Shown: piece by piece, positions 39,996 to 50,282 of the stretch
How positions within the stretch are numbered: the first letter of the stretch is position 1
How the letters are laid out: every line of letters starts with the position of its first letter
DNA from: Balanoglossus misakiensis
Lineage: Eukaryota; Hemichordata
NCBI GenBank assembly: GCA_040954595.2
Contig: CM082581.2
Span: 14,198,001 to 14,262,000, forward strand
Reading direction: 5' to 3'
DNA length: 64,000 nt
Notes under the pieces: generated by a model
Database searches by the model: none
Told to the model about the DNA's origin: nothing
Seen by the model: the letters and a program-made list of their open reading frames with translations, nothing else
Translations under genes and position numbers: made by a program

Positions 39996-41082
39996 ATTCA
40001 AATACCAGTTATTTGTTCTCCAACACTCTCTCTAAGAACATACTTGAAACACTGCAATATTCTCTCATTTCCCTTTGCTCTGAGGGTTGAAGCAGACGGA
40101 TCTAATGTCCCCAAACACACGCAGCTTCAGCCTAATAATATGTCTTAGTGCGTCTCAATAAACGCTGTATGTTTCAATGTACGTTGCTCTCGTTTTAAAA
40201 CTGGTACAAAATCTTGTTCGGGACACACCCTCCGATGCGATTATAGAAATATTACATCTGTCTCTCCTGGATTTTGTAATTAGGCCTAAGGATGTGTTTT
40301 TTTTGGTCTTGTTTTCTCCCATATTTCTCAAATTTCGTCCATCACTTGCTTAAATTATCAACGGCCCTTACTTCTTTCAGCCAGCAACCGCAAAAAGTGG
40401 GTCATAAATAATAAACGCGTTGAATTCGCGCCAATAATTAGCGGTTCAATGGAACTGAAAGCGGTGGCAGATTCGTGGAATTTCATAATCAATAATGCAT
40501 CAAATATGAAATCGCATAGTTGACATCTTTCATTGGACTATTTACGGGGCAAATGTCTTGTTGTAAAGATGCCGCAACAGGGTTATGGATATTGGCATCA
40601 ATTATTGCATTCCTTTCAAATTTTCATATAATGATGATGTAATAATGAAGTCGGTGGAATTATCAGCTCAGAAATCAATTATTACATAGACACGAGTGGT
40701 AGAATCGGCATCACAAACGTTGAACACGCAACTGTGCCAATATAGCTCAAGCCAGTAGTCATTCTCCTCTTTCATACACCGATTTTATTTTTTAATGTCA
40801 TGTACAAATACTGCGTGGTGTGGTTTACGAGAGTCGACAAATACGACTTCTTTTGCAATGAATAACGAATCATTTGATCGGAGAATGCAGCAGCAGGGGT
40901 ATGCAAATCGAATCAGTTTTTGGAGCGACCCGGTGGGTTACTTTTATAGAAGACAGTGTGATCATCGCTGTAAACCAATAACCAGTGTGAATCAAACAAG
41001 TGCAGGTGGGATGTGGTCGAATAGCGAGGTCAGTGTAGGTCATATTCGCAAAATGCACGCCTTTTAACTCTTTTCTGCAACT

Positions 41083-41180
41083 GTGAGAGGGTAGCCTAGT
41101 CCTAGCCGTATTTTGTCCGCTTCATATTAACATAGAATGATAGAGGACAAAATACGGCTAGGACTAGGCTAGTGAGAGGG
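41083..41180. mobile_element. 80-bp foldback MITE with 27-bp inverted repeats and 9-bp target duplication
   Basis: The element (41092-41171) consists of two perfect 27-bp inverted arms, 41092-41118 beginning TAGCCTAGTCC and 41145-41171 ending GGACTAGGCTA, around a 26-bp loop. It is flanked by an exact 9-bp direct repeat, GTGAGAGGG, at 41083-41091 and 41172-41180, which looks like a target-site duplication. A 9-bp duplication is characteristic of Mutator-like transposons, so a non-autonomous Mutator-type MITE is the best guess. It encodes nothing and sits about 315 bp upstream of the NELF-A start codon. Confidence 0.85.
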
Positions 41181-41494
41181 GGGATGGGAGAGAGGGAAGG
41201 GGGCTTTCCTGTGTAACATTGTGGAGTGAAAGTAACCACGCAAGCTCGCCAGCTCAGAGCATTTTGGACTTAGGAGAAATACAAAAAGAACACAAAAAGA
41301 CTATATTCCGCCCTATATTCACGGTTGGGAACTGACGCTGGAACTGATGACGCGAAGGACACATACATAACGCCCTCAAGAAGAGCGAATATATAAACCT
41401 TTCTTTTTAATAATCACTATGAAATTCCTTGGCAGAGGGCGGGCTAGGTGGTCTCTATGTTAATATGAAGCAAGATGGAGGGCCTTTCTCCAAT

Positions 41495-44400
41495 ATGGCG
41501 TCTGTGAGAGAGAGCGACACAAGTCTGTGGCTTCATAACAAACTTGGTGATAACGACGATCTGTGGTCCGGAATTAGCAATTTTAGTTCTCAACTAAATC
41601 GAGATGTCTTACAGAATATTCAGTCATGTTTCCTGGCGGCGCAGACTCAAGTGAAACTCAAGTTGTTGTTATCGTTTCTGCACATGCATCGCAGAAACGT
41701 GGAAGAGGTAAGATGCTTTTCTCCGGCGATAAGCTTTAGAGATTTCCTGAATGTAGCCATCGTGAGTTCATTAAAGGTCAATTTTGACAGATACTAAGAT
41801 AAGTCTACAAATTTTTTTGCATGAGAATAAAGTGATCGGATTGACGATTTCCGCCTGTGTCAACAGTCACGAATACCGCGCTAATGTTGACACACACATT
41901 ACAGTGAATGGTGATAGCTGTCACATCCGTATGACTGCATGGTCTCTCTAGCTATGTGCTGATCAAATAGATGACGCCAGACACGAATCGTGTTAGTGCA
42001 AACCTCATCTCAAGTGAATTTGAATATTACGCTGGCGACTTTGTACGTTTTCTCCCCCAATCTTCATTTCCGAACCCACATGTCGCTTTGTTTTGAGTAC
42101 GTGTTATAGCGCCCTCAATGTGAGACTTGTCTGAAAAAATCTCTCCGGTGAATTCGATTTAGTTGCAGGCCGAGCTGGAAGATATTATCGAACAAGCCTT
42201 ACAAGATGACGACGAGTGGGTTCGAATCATTGCGGATATCTTGAAAACGTATCCATCCACTGGCAGGCTAAACCTATCCATTGAACACAACCATCCTACT
42301 GTCGCTGATGCTTTGGTAGAACTCAGGCGGATAGGTTAGTCAATAGCCCTTGGGATTGGCTCTTTTACTGTGTTTCTCAGAATCATGCCAAGTTTGTGTT
42401 CTAACATGGCAATAATTCTCTTGCCTTCAAACAATTTAGTTTCAGAAACAGACCCATCCTCTTTTCTGCCAATGGAGTGCCAATTTCTGAACAGAAATGC
42501 CTTAACTCAACTGGTAGGACTACAGCCACCTCCTGTCAAACACTTTGCTTTGAAGCGGAAACCCAAGTCAGCTACTCTCAGAAGTGAACTGCTTCAAAAA
42601 TGTAAGTTTTTCAATAGTGGAGGAATATATATGTATAGTCATTTACTCAGTGAATTGGGAAATGCTTCAAGACACATCTGTTAGTCTCTGTATCTGGGGC
42701 ATTGCTATTGGTTGCCTAAGTGTTCACAATATACATGTATTGATAAAGGTCAAACAGCAACTTGATTTGATTACTTCCCAGCTCTTGAAGCTCAAGCATT
42801 ACAGAGGAAACAAGGTCACAGTACACCAGTAGCTGCCAAAGCCAGATCACTAGCCAAGAAAGCAGACAATCATAGTAAGTATGGCATTTTAACCTTTTCA
42901 CCAACATGGTTTGGTCTAAATCCATTGTTGTCCATAGCAAATTGGATTTACACAGAGGTGAAAAGAAATATTACATATTCAATGCAAGTATGATTCATGG
43001 ATTCTGATATTTTCTCTTTTTCTCCCGCTTACTTTTTCTGTAGCTCCTCTAAGAGGAATCCCGAAGACCACACCCACATCAGGATTCCGTTCCCATGCCA
43101 ACTTGAACAGAAGTACTCCACTGAACAGATCACTGTCAATGCAGAAAGAGCGAGGAACAAAGGTATGTACATCCAGACATGTAACTGATTTTGGAGATGG
43201 GAGGTAAAGACAAGTGTTTACAGTGTTTCATCCAGACTTCAATTATACGTTAATAAGAAATGTTTATTGTGTGTAGTTACTAGATATTAATGAGCAACCA
43301 ATGGGAGGAGGCAGAGAAGCGAAGAGAAGAAAGAAGATGCAAGGTTAGTGGTGACTTTATCATGGCAAGGTTTAATAAACGATATCACTAATGATTGTGC
43401 AAGGCTGGAAACCAACCCAGAAAGCTGTGATGTCATCATAATTTGTGCTCACAATTTTCTTTGTCACAGAAATCGATGCCATGCAGGAACAGATGAAGAA
43501 AGACAAGGAAGCTCCCCCAGCCACCCCAGAATATGCCGCAAGTCTCATGACACCTGCAGTTCAGGTCAGTGTTGTGAAATTTCACCTTACATGGTGTTTT
43601 TACATTATGTACTGGTACTTTCTACTCCTTGTGAGATCAAATGTGCAGTGTATACTAATACATGTGATACCATTGTTACACTTACAGAAGTCTGGAGTAG
43701 CAGCCACATCGTCAACAGCCACACCAACACCATCCTATGTTCCAGGATCCAATAAACCAGCAACAACATCACTCCTTGCCAATATAGGTAAAGTTGGACT
43801 GTTTCAATTGTAGATTTCTTTGCCTGTAGACATAAAAGGTTCTCCACACTCCAGCCACAGTTACTGTCTTCTTTCAGCCAGTTCAGGATAGTCAAAACTT
43901 TTGCTTTTGCAGGACAATCAACCCCACCATCTGTCAGAGATGCCAGGGAAAACCTACAGCAACAGTTGCAGCAACAACTCCAGCAGTCGCAGCCGCTGCG
44001 ACCGCAGACAACAGTGACAGCGCAACTCACACAGCAACCAGCACAGCAACAGACGGCAACAATTGTCCAAGCTCCACAGCAGCCAACTGTAGCCGTGGCT
44101 GTGGCAACGACCGGTGCAGCTACTGCTACAGTTACAGCACCTGCAGCAGCAGCAGCAGCAGGTGCTGCAGCAGGTCAACCTGCAGCCAAGAAAGGCTTGT
44201 CACTTACTGTGAGTATTTTCACCCCCATTTTCCTGTATAGAAATTCAACACTGTTATGAAGAATAAAAGAGATGGGCAAAACCATGGTGGTGGAAGGGTT
44301 TACATGTATGGACCCCCACATCGTCATTACAAGGGAAATTTATCTTCACAATGGGCCTTCTGCAGAAGAAAATATTGCATGAATGACCGTAATCTATACA

Positions 44401-44817
44401 TAACGTTCGTTTCCTGCCTTTGTTTACAGAGGGAACAAATGTTGGCAGCACAGGAGATGTTCAGATTATCGAACAAAGTTACCAGACCAGAGAAGGCTTT
44501 GATTTTGGGATTTATGGCTGGCTCAAGAGGTAATGTCATGTCTCTGTTTAGTGTGCCATATACATGTTGTTTTTGAAGTCGTGTCTCTTGACTAGAATGA
44601 AGACAGCTTTGTATGGAGGACTGAAGAAAAACTGAAGTTTTCTTTCTCTTTTCCTCCAGAAAATCCATGTCCACAGCAAGGAGACGTGGTCACAATCAAA
44701 CTCAGTGAAAACCTTGAGAATAACAGCGATGGAATACCTGTGACCGTGGACAGCTTCTTTGAAATGAACTACAGCACCGGCCAGTGGAAACGTTACAAGA
44801 CCCAGAGACTGTTGTAG
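41495..44817 (+). CDS. NELFA: Negative elongation factor A (NELF-A)
   Basis: NELF-A is a subunit of the nuclear NELF complex that, with DSIF, holds RNA polymerase II in promoter-proximal pausing. Eleven exons: 41495-41707, 42169-42334, 42440-42601, 42782-42874, 43044-43162, 43277-43343, 43470-43564, 43688-43787, 43913-44208, 44430-44529, 44660-44817. All junctions are GT..AG with matching phases; the sum is 1569 nt, 522 aa, close to the ~528 aa of human NELF-A. The start MASVRESDTSLWLHNKLG matches the family N-terminus; an in-frame ATG ten codons upstream (41465) is less likely. The N-terminal helical domain (exons 1-3) includes KLKLLLSFLH and PPVKHFALKRKPKSATLR. A Gln/Ala/Thr-rich linker fills exon 9 and the conserved C-terminus reads EQMLAAQEMFRLSNKVTRP and EKALILGFMAGSR. 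Two introns carry small dispersed repeats. Confidence 0.97.
42889..42965. repeat. Dispersed ~75-bp repeat in NELF-A intron 4
   Basis: Begins TTAACCTTTTCACCAACATGG and ends CAGAGGTGAAAAG, so CTTTTCACC and GGTGAAAAG form short terminal inverted repeats. Related copies lie at 44229-44302, 48765-48798 and 52418-52488. The shape suggests a small non-autonomous DNA element. Confidence 0.6.
44229..44302. repeat. Dispersed ~75-bp repeat in NELF-A intron 9 (reverse orientation)
   Basis: Starts TTTCCTGTATAGAAATTCAAC and ends AAAACCATGGTGGTGGAAGG. It is the reverse complement of the copy at 52418-52488, with roughly three quarters identity by eye. It starts about 20 bp after the exon 9 donor. Confidence 0.6.
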
Positions 44818-45100
44818 AGAGAAAAATCGGCTCAAAAGGACAGAGACTTTTCTTCTTGAAAACTGACTAAAAGTATTCAGATTTAAGAGGAGAACTTGTC
44901 GTAAAGGCCAAATGGCCGAGAGACCAATATATGAATACACTGGATCCCACAGCATTGCACTGGGAAAGTGGATGCTGTGTTCCATTACCACAGGATTGGC
45001 ATTGACCGCTTTATGCTACAATGTATTAAACAGTTTTGTTATTTATTTTCTCTTATGATACAAAGTGAGAAAGATCTTAGTCATGCACTGTAATTCAGAG

Positions 45101-45106
45101 AATAAA
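45101..45106 (+). terminator. NELF-A polyadenylation signal
   Basis: AATAAA about 285 bp after the NELF-A stop codon, followed by GT/T-rich sequence (TTTGTAATAGCTGTTTGTTTT), as expected for cleavage and polyadenylation. Confidence 0.6.
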
Positions 45107-45436
45107 ATGTGTCTATCAGAGATTTGTAATAGCTGTTTGTTTTATGTAGAACATCATTCATATACACAACACAACAGTGAAAGAATTCTTTCCTGGTAGC
45201 AATATCTGCATGGTATATATTCTTGGACTTGGAACTCGTGAATCATCTTGATGGGAATTTGTGCATGCACAAGAGTGATGCAACGTAGCAATGCGACAGT
45301 TACGTTTCATCGCTGGTGTGTACTATACATGTACATTGGACAGTTACATGCATTGTACTCTCCTTATCTAAACAACGCTAGAGATGGGGGCGTAAATATT
45401 ACAACAAGAGCCAACAGGTGACCACACCAAAACATC

Positions 45437-46612
45437 ATGGCAGACGAGTTCCATTTACCTGTCAACTCCGAGCACCCCCCACTCCTACTTTCTACCTGGG
45501 GTCAAATCTACCGCTACTTTGGTGAACGTGAATTTCTCCTGTTCTCGCTTGGTAAGTAAAGTTTTGTCTAAACCGTCACCACAATGATACCTGAAAAGGG
45601 AACTGCGGTTGACCTACATTTTGCTCTGCAGGTAAAGCGGATGCGTTTGTGTTTGATAGCAAGAAAGCGGAGTTTAACAAGTTTAACAAACGCACTTATG
45701 CAGATTTTGATAAATCTTATAGGATTCTCTCCCACTTTGCTTTGTCGTACCTATGTACTATCACAGGAACATGGCGGTAACTACGTACTGGGTTACAAAT
45801 CTTGCACTACTGTGTATGGACCTAACGGGTAAGCCAAAGTTCCTGACCAGATACAAAGTCCAAAAAGACAAAAACGCACCGGTAGGTAGATATATTGTCA
45901 CGTGACTCAATCAACGCTAGCTCTGCCGTCAGATTTGCGATGGCCATAGAACTAGTACAAAACCCATATCTACTGTGATTTAAAAAAAAACATGCCTTAT
46001 GCGTAATAAAATCTTCCCATACTGAGTTTGATAAGCTTATCAAAACAGCATTTTGAGGTTTAACAATGAAACTCACACCATCGCGATCTTACTCTTTTTC
46101 CACAGCTTGACCCGACCCTCCTACCCAAAGTCTTCGCGACATGTTTCATCAATATGACGATTGTGTTACCCGTTATGGCCTGCGGGTACTACGCGGCCTG
46201 TAGATGGCGCGGAGTTAGCTGTGGCTACGACGTTCCCTCCGTTCCCAGAATCCTCCTCGATTTGCTGGTGGCAGTCAATGTTGATGAAATCCTATTCTAT
46301 TACTCACACCGGTTAGTTATCACCATGGAAATTATTTCATTTTCAAAATTTCTGTTGCCCGTGGAGATATTTTGGCAAAGTCACTGTCATGCCGTAAATG
46401 CACTTACCGATTATCTTGCTGGCTTGATTTGATCGGTATTCTTTAACACTGTTCTTTTTCGGTTTGGTTCAAAGAACACCTTTAAAACTGGCCAATTTCG
46501 CCATTTTTCCAGGCTTATCCATCACCCGTACCTGTACAAATTGATCCACAAGAAACATCATGAGTGGACGGCTCCGTTTGGTCTGAGTATTCGCTCGCGT
46601 ACATTCAACTAG
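45437..46612 (+). pseudogene. Broken FAXDC2-like fatty acid hydroxylase copy
   Basis: Exon-by-exon homologue of the intact hydroxylase at 47780-49397. Recognisable exons: 45437-45551 (ATG, MADEFHLPVNSEHPPLLL start), 45767-45881, 46106-46311 and 46513-46612. Exon 2 is 115 nt against 122 nt in the intact copy: a 7-nt loss near 45777 shifts the frame and gives a stop almost at once, and no alternative acceptor restores the phase. Exon 3 is the same length in both (206 nt) and well conserved. Exon 4 keeps the first two histidine boxes (YYSHRLIHH and HKKHHEW) but after GLSIRSRTFN reaches TAG and loses homology; the third histidine box and the last exon are absent. Splice sites survive, so inactivation may be recent. 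An assembly error could explain the 7-nt gap but not the missing 3' half. Confidence 0.85.
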
Positions 46613-47779
46613 GCAACTGGCCATTGATCTCAGTTACAAGACGTACAACAACTGTAAAACGATTCTCTGAAAACTGGCTATGACAATTCGGGTGATGGCA
46701 CATTGTGCATGGAAAATAAACTGTAAACTCACAATACAAACAGTGTCCGCAGTCCTCCTCAGAATGGTGACCAAGTAATTGCCGCTGTCGGTCGAGTGCT
46801 GATGTCGGTGCTGGCTGCATGTACTTGCTTGAGACTGCACACGCTAACAACAACGGCCTGGTTGTGACGCACGTAGAAGGGCTTGGTAACTTGAAGGAAA
46901 TGTCTACTTTGACCGATGGCTAGCTGGGTTGAAATGTCCAAAACACTGGCAACTGACGCTGGCAACTGACTCTGCACACATAGGCTAAGTAGAACGGTGA
47001 CTCTGGACACGAGTGAAAACGGGATACAGGTTTCGCAGATCATAACCATGACTTGGTCGTGCGCTCTTGTCACAACTGCTATCTCGAAGCTGATTGGTGC
47101 ACCCGCTGAAAAAAGAACAGATGTAGCACTTGCAATATGCAGATTCATATGACCTCTCAAACTCAGCACCGTACACCTGCCGTTCACCCATTACTATTAC
47201 TATTCAATATTCATACTTTGGGCCAGTTTAAATTAAATGCGTCTTTCAGTGTTTAGAACTATTAAAAATGAATATTATTTTGCTTTTATTGAACGCCTTT
47301 CTTTCCTGTGCGTGTTTTGTCGCTGCTCTAATTGCTCATGCCTTTGTAATAATTTGTCGAATAAATATCATTGTCACTTCAAATGTTTTACTCATTAACT
47401 ACCTCTTTATATACTTATATATTGCCTGAAATATTTGCTGAACATAGTATTTAGACAACAAATTACTTCCGATCGCCTGATTCTGATCAGTCATAGGCCT
47501 ACATGATAAAAGAAACGCCAGATCAGCAAGCTTGTTTCGAAAACAAGTAATCCACCGTACATGTACTAGTTACCTTTAACCTTTAACATCACATCAAATC
47601 AGCTGACAGTGAACGTTCCAGGTGTATGTATTTTAAATCAAGGACGTACCACAGAGATATCATCATTACGATACGACTGTCTCTGTACATATAGACATTG
47701 GACTATTGAGCTGGCGATCAGCTAGGTTGTTTTCTGCGGGCGCGATCTTTTGCCGGGAGCGTTTCGCTCGGACTACGCA
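46613..47779. other. Intergenic spacer between the hydroxylase copies
   Basis: No homology to the missing 3' half of the broken upstream hydroxylase could be seen here, and no exon on the minus strand is convincing. The last part is the 5' flank of the intact hydroxylase. Confidence 0.5.
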
Positions 47780-49397
47780 ATGGATTCGTCTTTTATTGCA
47801 AATGTGACGAAACCACCGTTTCTCCTCTCCACCTGGAGTAGAATTTACCACTTGTTCGGTGAAAATGACATGCTTATGTTTTCTCTGGGTAGGTACATGT
47901 ATGGAGTTTTAAAATCGCTAGTATATACTGCATTTAGAGGATACATGATCAGGCCTAATCTCAATATATGCACCGACATTGTCGGCCAGAATCAGGGTTG
48001 TTTGCTGTTCCGCCAATTGATCGTCTGAGCTGCTCTGGGATATACTTGATCATAGTCTGTATCACGGGAGAAGGTTAACCTCCATGTTACGTACGCTTCT
48101 GTATCGCATAAATTGTATTATTTTTTTCTATTTTGGTTCAGCGACGTGGTTGGTTGCTATAGTAACATATTGGGTTACCAACATGGCTCTTTTGTACATC
48201 GACCTGACGGGGAGACCAAAGTTCCTCTCCAGATACAAAGTGCAGAAAGACAAGAATGCGCCGGTAAAATCACTATAGCAACTGTTCTTTGTATTTTTGT
48301 TAACAACTGAGAAGTATAACTGGTGAAATTTATGTAGTATACTTTCACTTGCGATATGTTAAAGATATATGGTAACCTATGCAAATTTAGCCACAGTTAC
48401 CATGGAAAATTTAGCCAATGACAGATGTTCCTTTTATTTCAGCTTGATCCCAAGCTTCTTCCAAAGGTCTTCAGTACAGTCTTCATCAATATGATGGTCA
48501 TACTGCCTGTGGTGTCCTACACAACGTACATGTTGAGCGTCTGGCGTGGCATGAGCTGCGGTTATGACGTGCCTTCTGTTCCAAGAATCATTTTAGACAT
48601 TCTCGTTTCTGTTATATGGGAAGAGGTGCTGTTTTATTACTCTCACAGGTATGGGACTATATCCACGCTTTTTGATATGTGTATGTATATTACACATGGG
48701 ATAATTTCCAAAACTGGCAGTTATATTCTTTTTACATGCAACGGGACCTCATCGAGAAATGAAAGATTTGGACCAAACCATGGTGGTGAAAGGGTTTACG
48801 TCATCTTTCGCTTTATTTCAGACTTATCCATCACCCATATCTGTACAAATGGATCCACAAGAAACACCACGAGTGGACAGCGCCGATTGGCTTAGTGTGC
48901 GTCTACGCTCACCCAATCGAATTCATCTTATCAAACGCACTGCCGATATTCGTCGGACCTTTCTTCATGAAGTCGCACTTGATGACGATGTGGATTTGGT
49001 ATTTCCTGGCGTTGACCGGAACAAGTGTTCATCACTCTGGCTATCACTTCCCTTTGACACTTTCACCTGAATTCCACGACTTCCATCATTTGAAGTGAGT
49101 AAATACATCAATATCTACCTGCGTTTGTGCTTTCATACTCAAATCTTATATATACTAGTATACATGTACATACATCTGTACATGTACACGTGTAGTTATT
49201 CTAAACACTTATTGTTTGCCATTTTCAGGTTCAATTACAACTTCGGTCTTATTGGATTTCTGGATTGGATACATGGCACCGATAGTCTGTTTCGGAAGAA
49301 CAAAGCTTCACAGAGAAACAAGATTCTGTTCGGATTTACCCCACTTTCTGTCAGTATACCCGAAGATAATGAACTGAGTCAGAAGAAAACTCACTAA
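47780..49397 (+). CDS. FAXDC2: FAXDC2-type fatty acid hydroxylase-superfamily membrane protein
   Basis: Di-iron membrane hydroxylase of the sterol-desaturase/fatty-acid-hydroxylase superfamily, expected in the endoplasmic reticulum; the family is linked to sterol and lipid oxidation, but the substrate here is unknown. Five exons: 47780-47888, 48142-48263, 48443-48648, 48822-49094, 49229-49397; phases agree and give 292 aa (vertebrate FAXDC2 is ~330 aa, longer at the N-terminus). Hydrophobic segments: WLVAIVTYWVTNMALLYI and the start of exon 3. Three histidine boxes: H145-x3-H149, H158-x2-H161-H162 and H231-x2-H234-H235. The segments IHKKHHEWTAPIG, YAHPIEF, SPEFHDFHHLKFN and HGTD near the C-terminus closely match FAXDC2. 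A broken tandem paralogue lies 1.2 kb upstream in the same orientation, so the two arose by tandem duplication. The start is the only ATG in frame before the STW-x-RIY motif. Confidence 0.94.
48765..48798. repeat. Dispersed repeat fragment in hydroxylase intron 3
   Basis: GATTTGGACCAAACCATGG followed by TGGTGAAAGGGTTTA. It is the end segment of the same dispersed family found at 42889, 44229 and 52418, and lies about 20 bp before the exon 4 acceptor. Confidence 0.6.
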
Positions 49398-50038
49398 TTC
49401 AATCCCATGACTTTACTTCCACACAAGGAAATGATTACAGCCATAGAGATCCGCGTATGTTTTTCTCCCTAAAAGTCCAGTTGCAATATGGACTTATACC
49501 GGACTCAATGCATAACTATTAAAGTAATTTAATCTACGTTCAACAATATTAGGAAACCCCCGTTATGATAAGTGTATATTTCCGCCTTTCACAAGAGGCA
49601 GACTTCCGCTTTGAAATTTAACTTACCCTTCTGAATATGGGTCAACGGAATATAACGTAAGTGACAATATTCATTTTAAAAAAAACGTTCAAAATTCCTG
49701 GAGTTTTTGAATAGACTAAGGTAGATTTAGGAATAATGTATATAAAACTTTAAGGGTGGTCATACCCCATTTTGCAGGACGCTAGCGCTGGAGATATGCG
49801 CGAAGTGTTTAGGGACGGCATGACCGAAATACCGGAAGCACACACCTATATTTTTTTCTCTTCCCTTGTTTTATCGAGCTTTCGCATCCACGCTTAGCTT
49901 CCTCTTTTATCCAACCGCATAGACAAAATTAAATTTACAAATAAAATAATTCACTAGTAAACAGATAACAACACGGAAATGTAATCATAGGTGAATGGAA
50001 TAGACAAGATATGTGCTCGCGGAGTAACGCCCACTCCT

Positions 50039-50126
50039 ATTGGACCGAAGACTCTACCGAAACTGGTTCTGAGTAATCGCTGTCGATAGGCGGTGAGCAC
50101 ACCATTGACAAAAGTTGATGACGTCA
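50039..50126. promoter_or_regulatory. CCAAT box and CRE upstream of the ML-domain gene
   Basis: ATTGG (reverse CCAAT) at 50039-50043 and a perfect TGACGTCA within GATGACGTCATC at 50119-50126 lie 160-245 bp upstream of the ML-domain start codon. This is a plausible promoter arrangement. Inferred from motifs only. Confidence 0.4.
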
Positions 50127-50282
50127 TCACATGTATGTATTTATACCACTGGTAATTTCCTTCTGCCAAACAGTTAGGCTCCAGTTCTTCCATCTTACGG
50201 AACAACATAACCTGTTGGTTGGCAAACACTTCAGACCACCGATTTACGATTTCCTTGAGTGAAATCGACCGCGTCAAGCGAC

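Larger units (their letters stand above)
21485..41082. other. Long gene-poor interval between receptor and NELF-A
   Basis: Nearly 20 kb without a secure gene. Open frames are short and lack domain-like composition. The interval holds a possible signal-peptide exon at 28648-28752, a tandem duplication at 32909-33325, a cluster of CRE palindromes at 36556-37413, a CAT/CAC microsatellite at 39122-39202, promoter-like DNA near 39.9 kb and AT-rich, homeodomain-site-like sequence near 40.4-40.7 kb. Its 22-kb end is the 5' flank of the minus-strand receptor. Regulatory DNA is the most likely content, by inference. Confidence 0.55.

Noticed and set aside
42214-42226. GGTTCGAATC, resembling a tRNA T-arm
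   Set aside because: It lies inside NELF-A exon 2 and no acceptor stem or anticodon arm can be drawn around it.
43605-44178. Long minus-strand frames rich in Cys, Leu and Ser across NELF-A exons 8-9
   Set aside because: Antisense of CAG/GCA-rich coding DNA, which yields low-complexity Cys/Leu/Ser peptides.
49954-50277. 107-codon minus-strand frame just upstream of the ML-domain gene
   Set aside because: It overlaps a CCAAT and CRE-bearing promoter region, matches no family I recognise, and has no supporting splice or context evidence. Kept only as a possibility.
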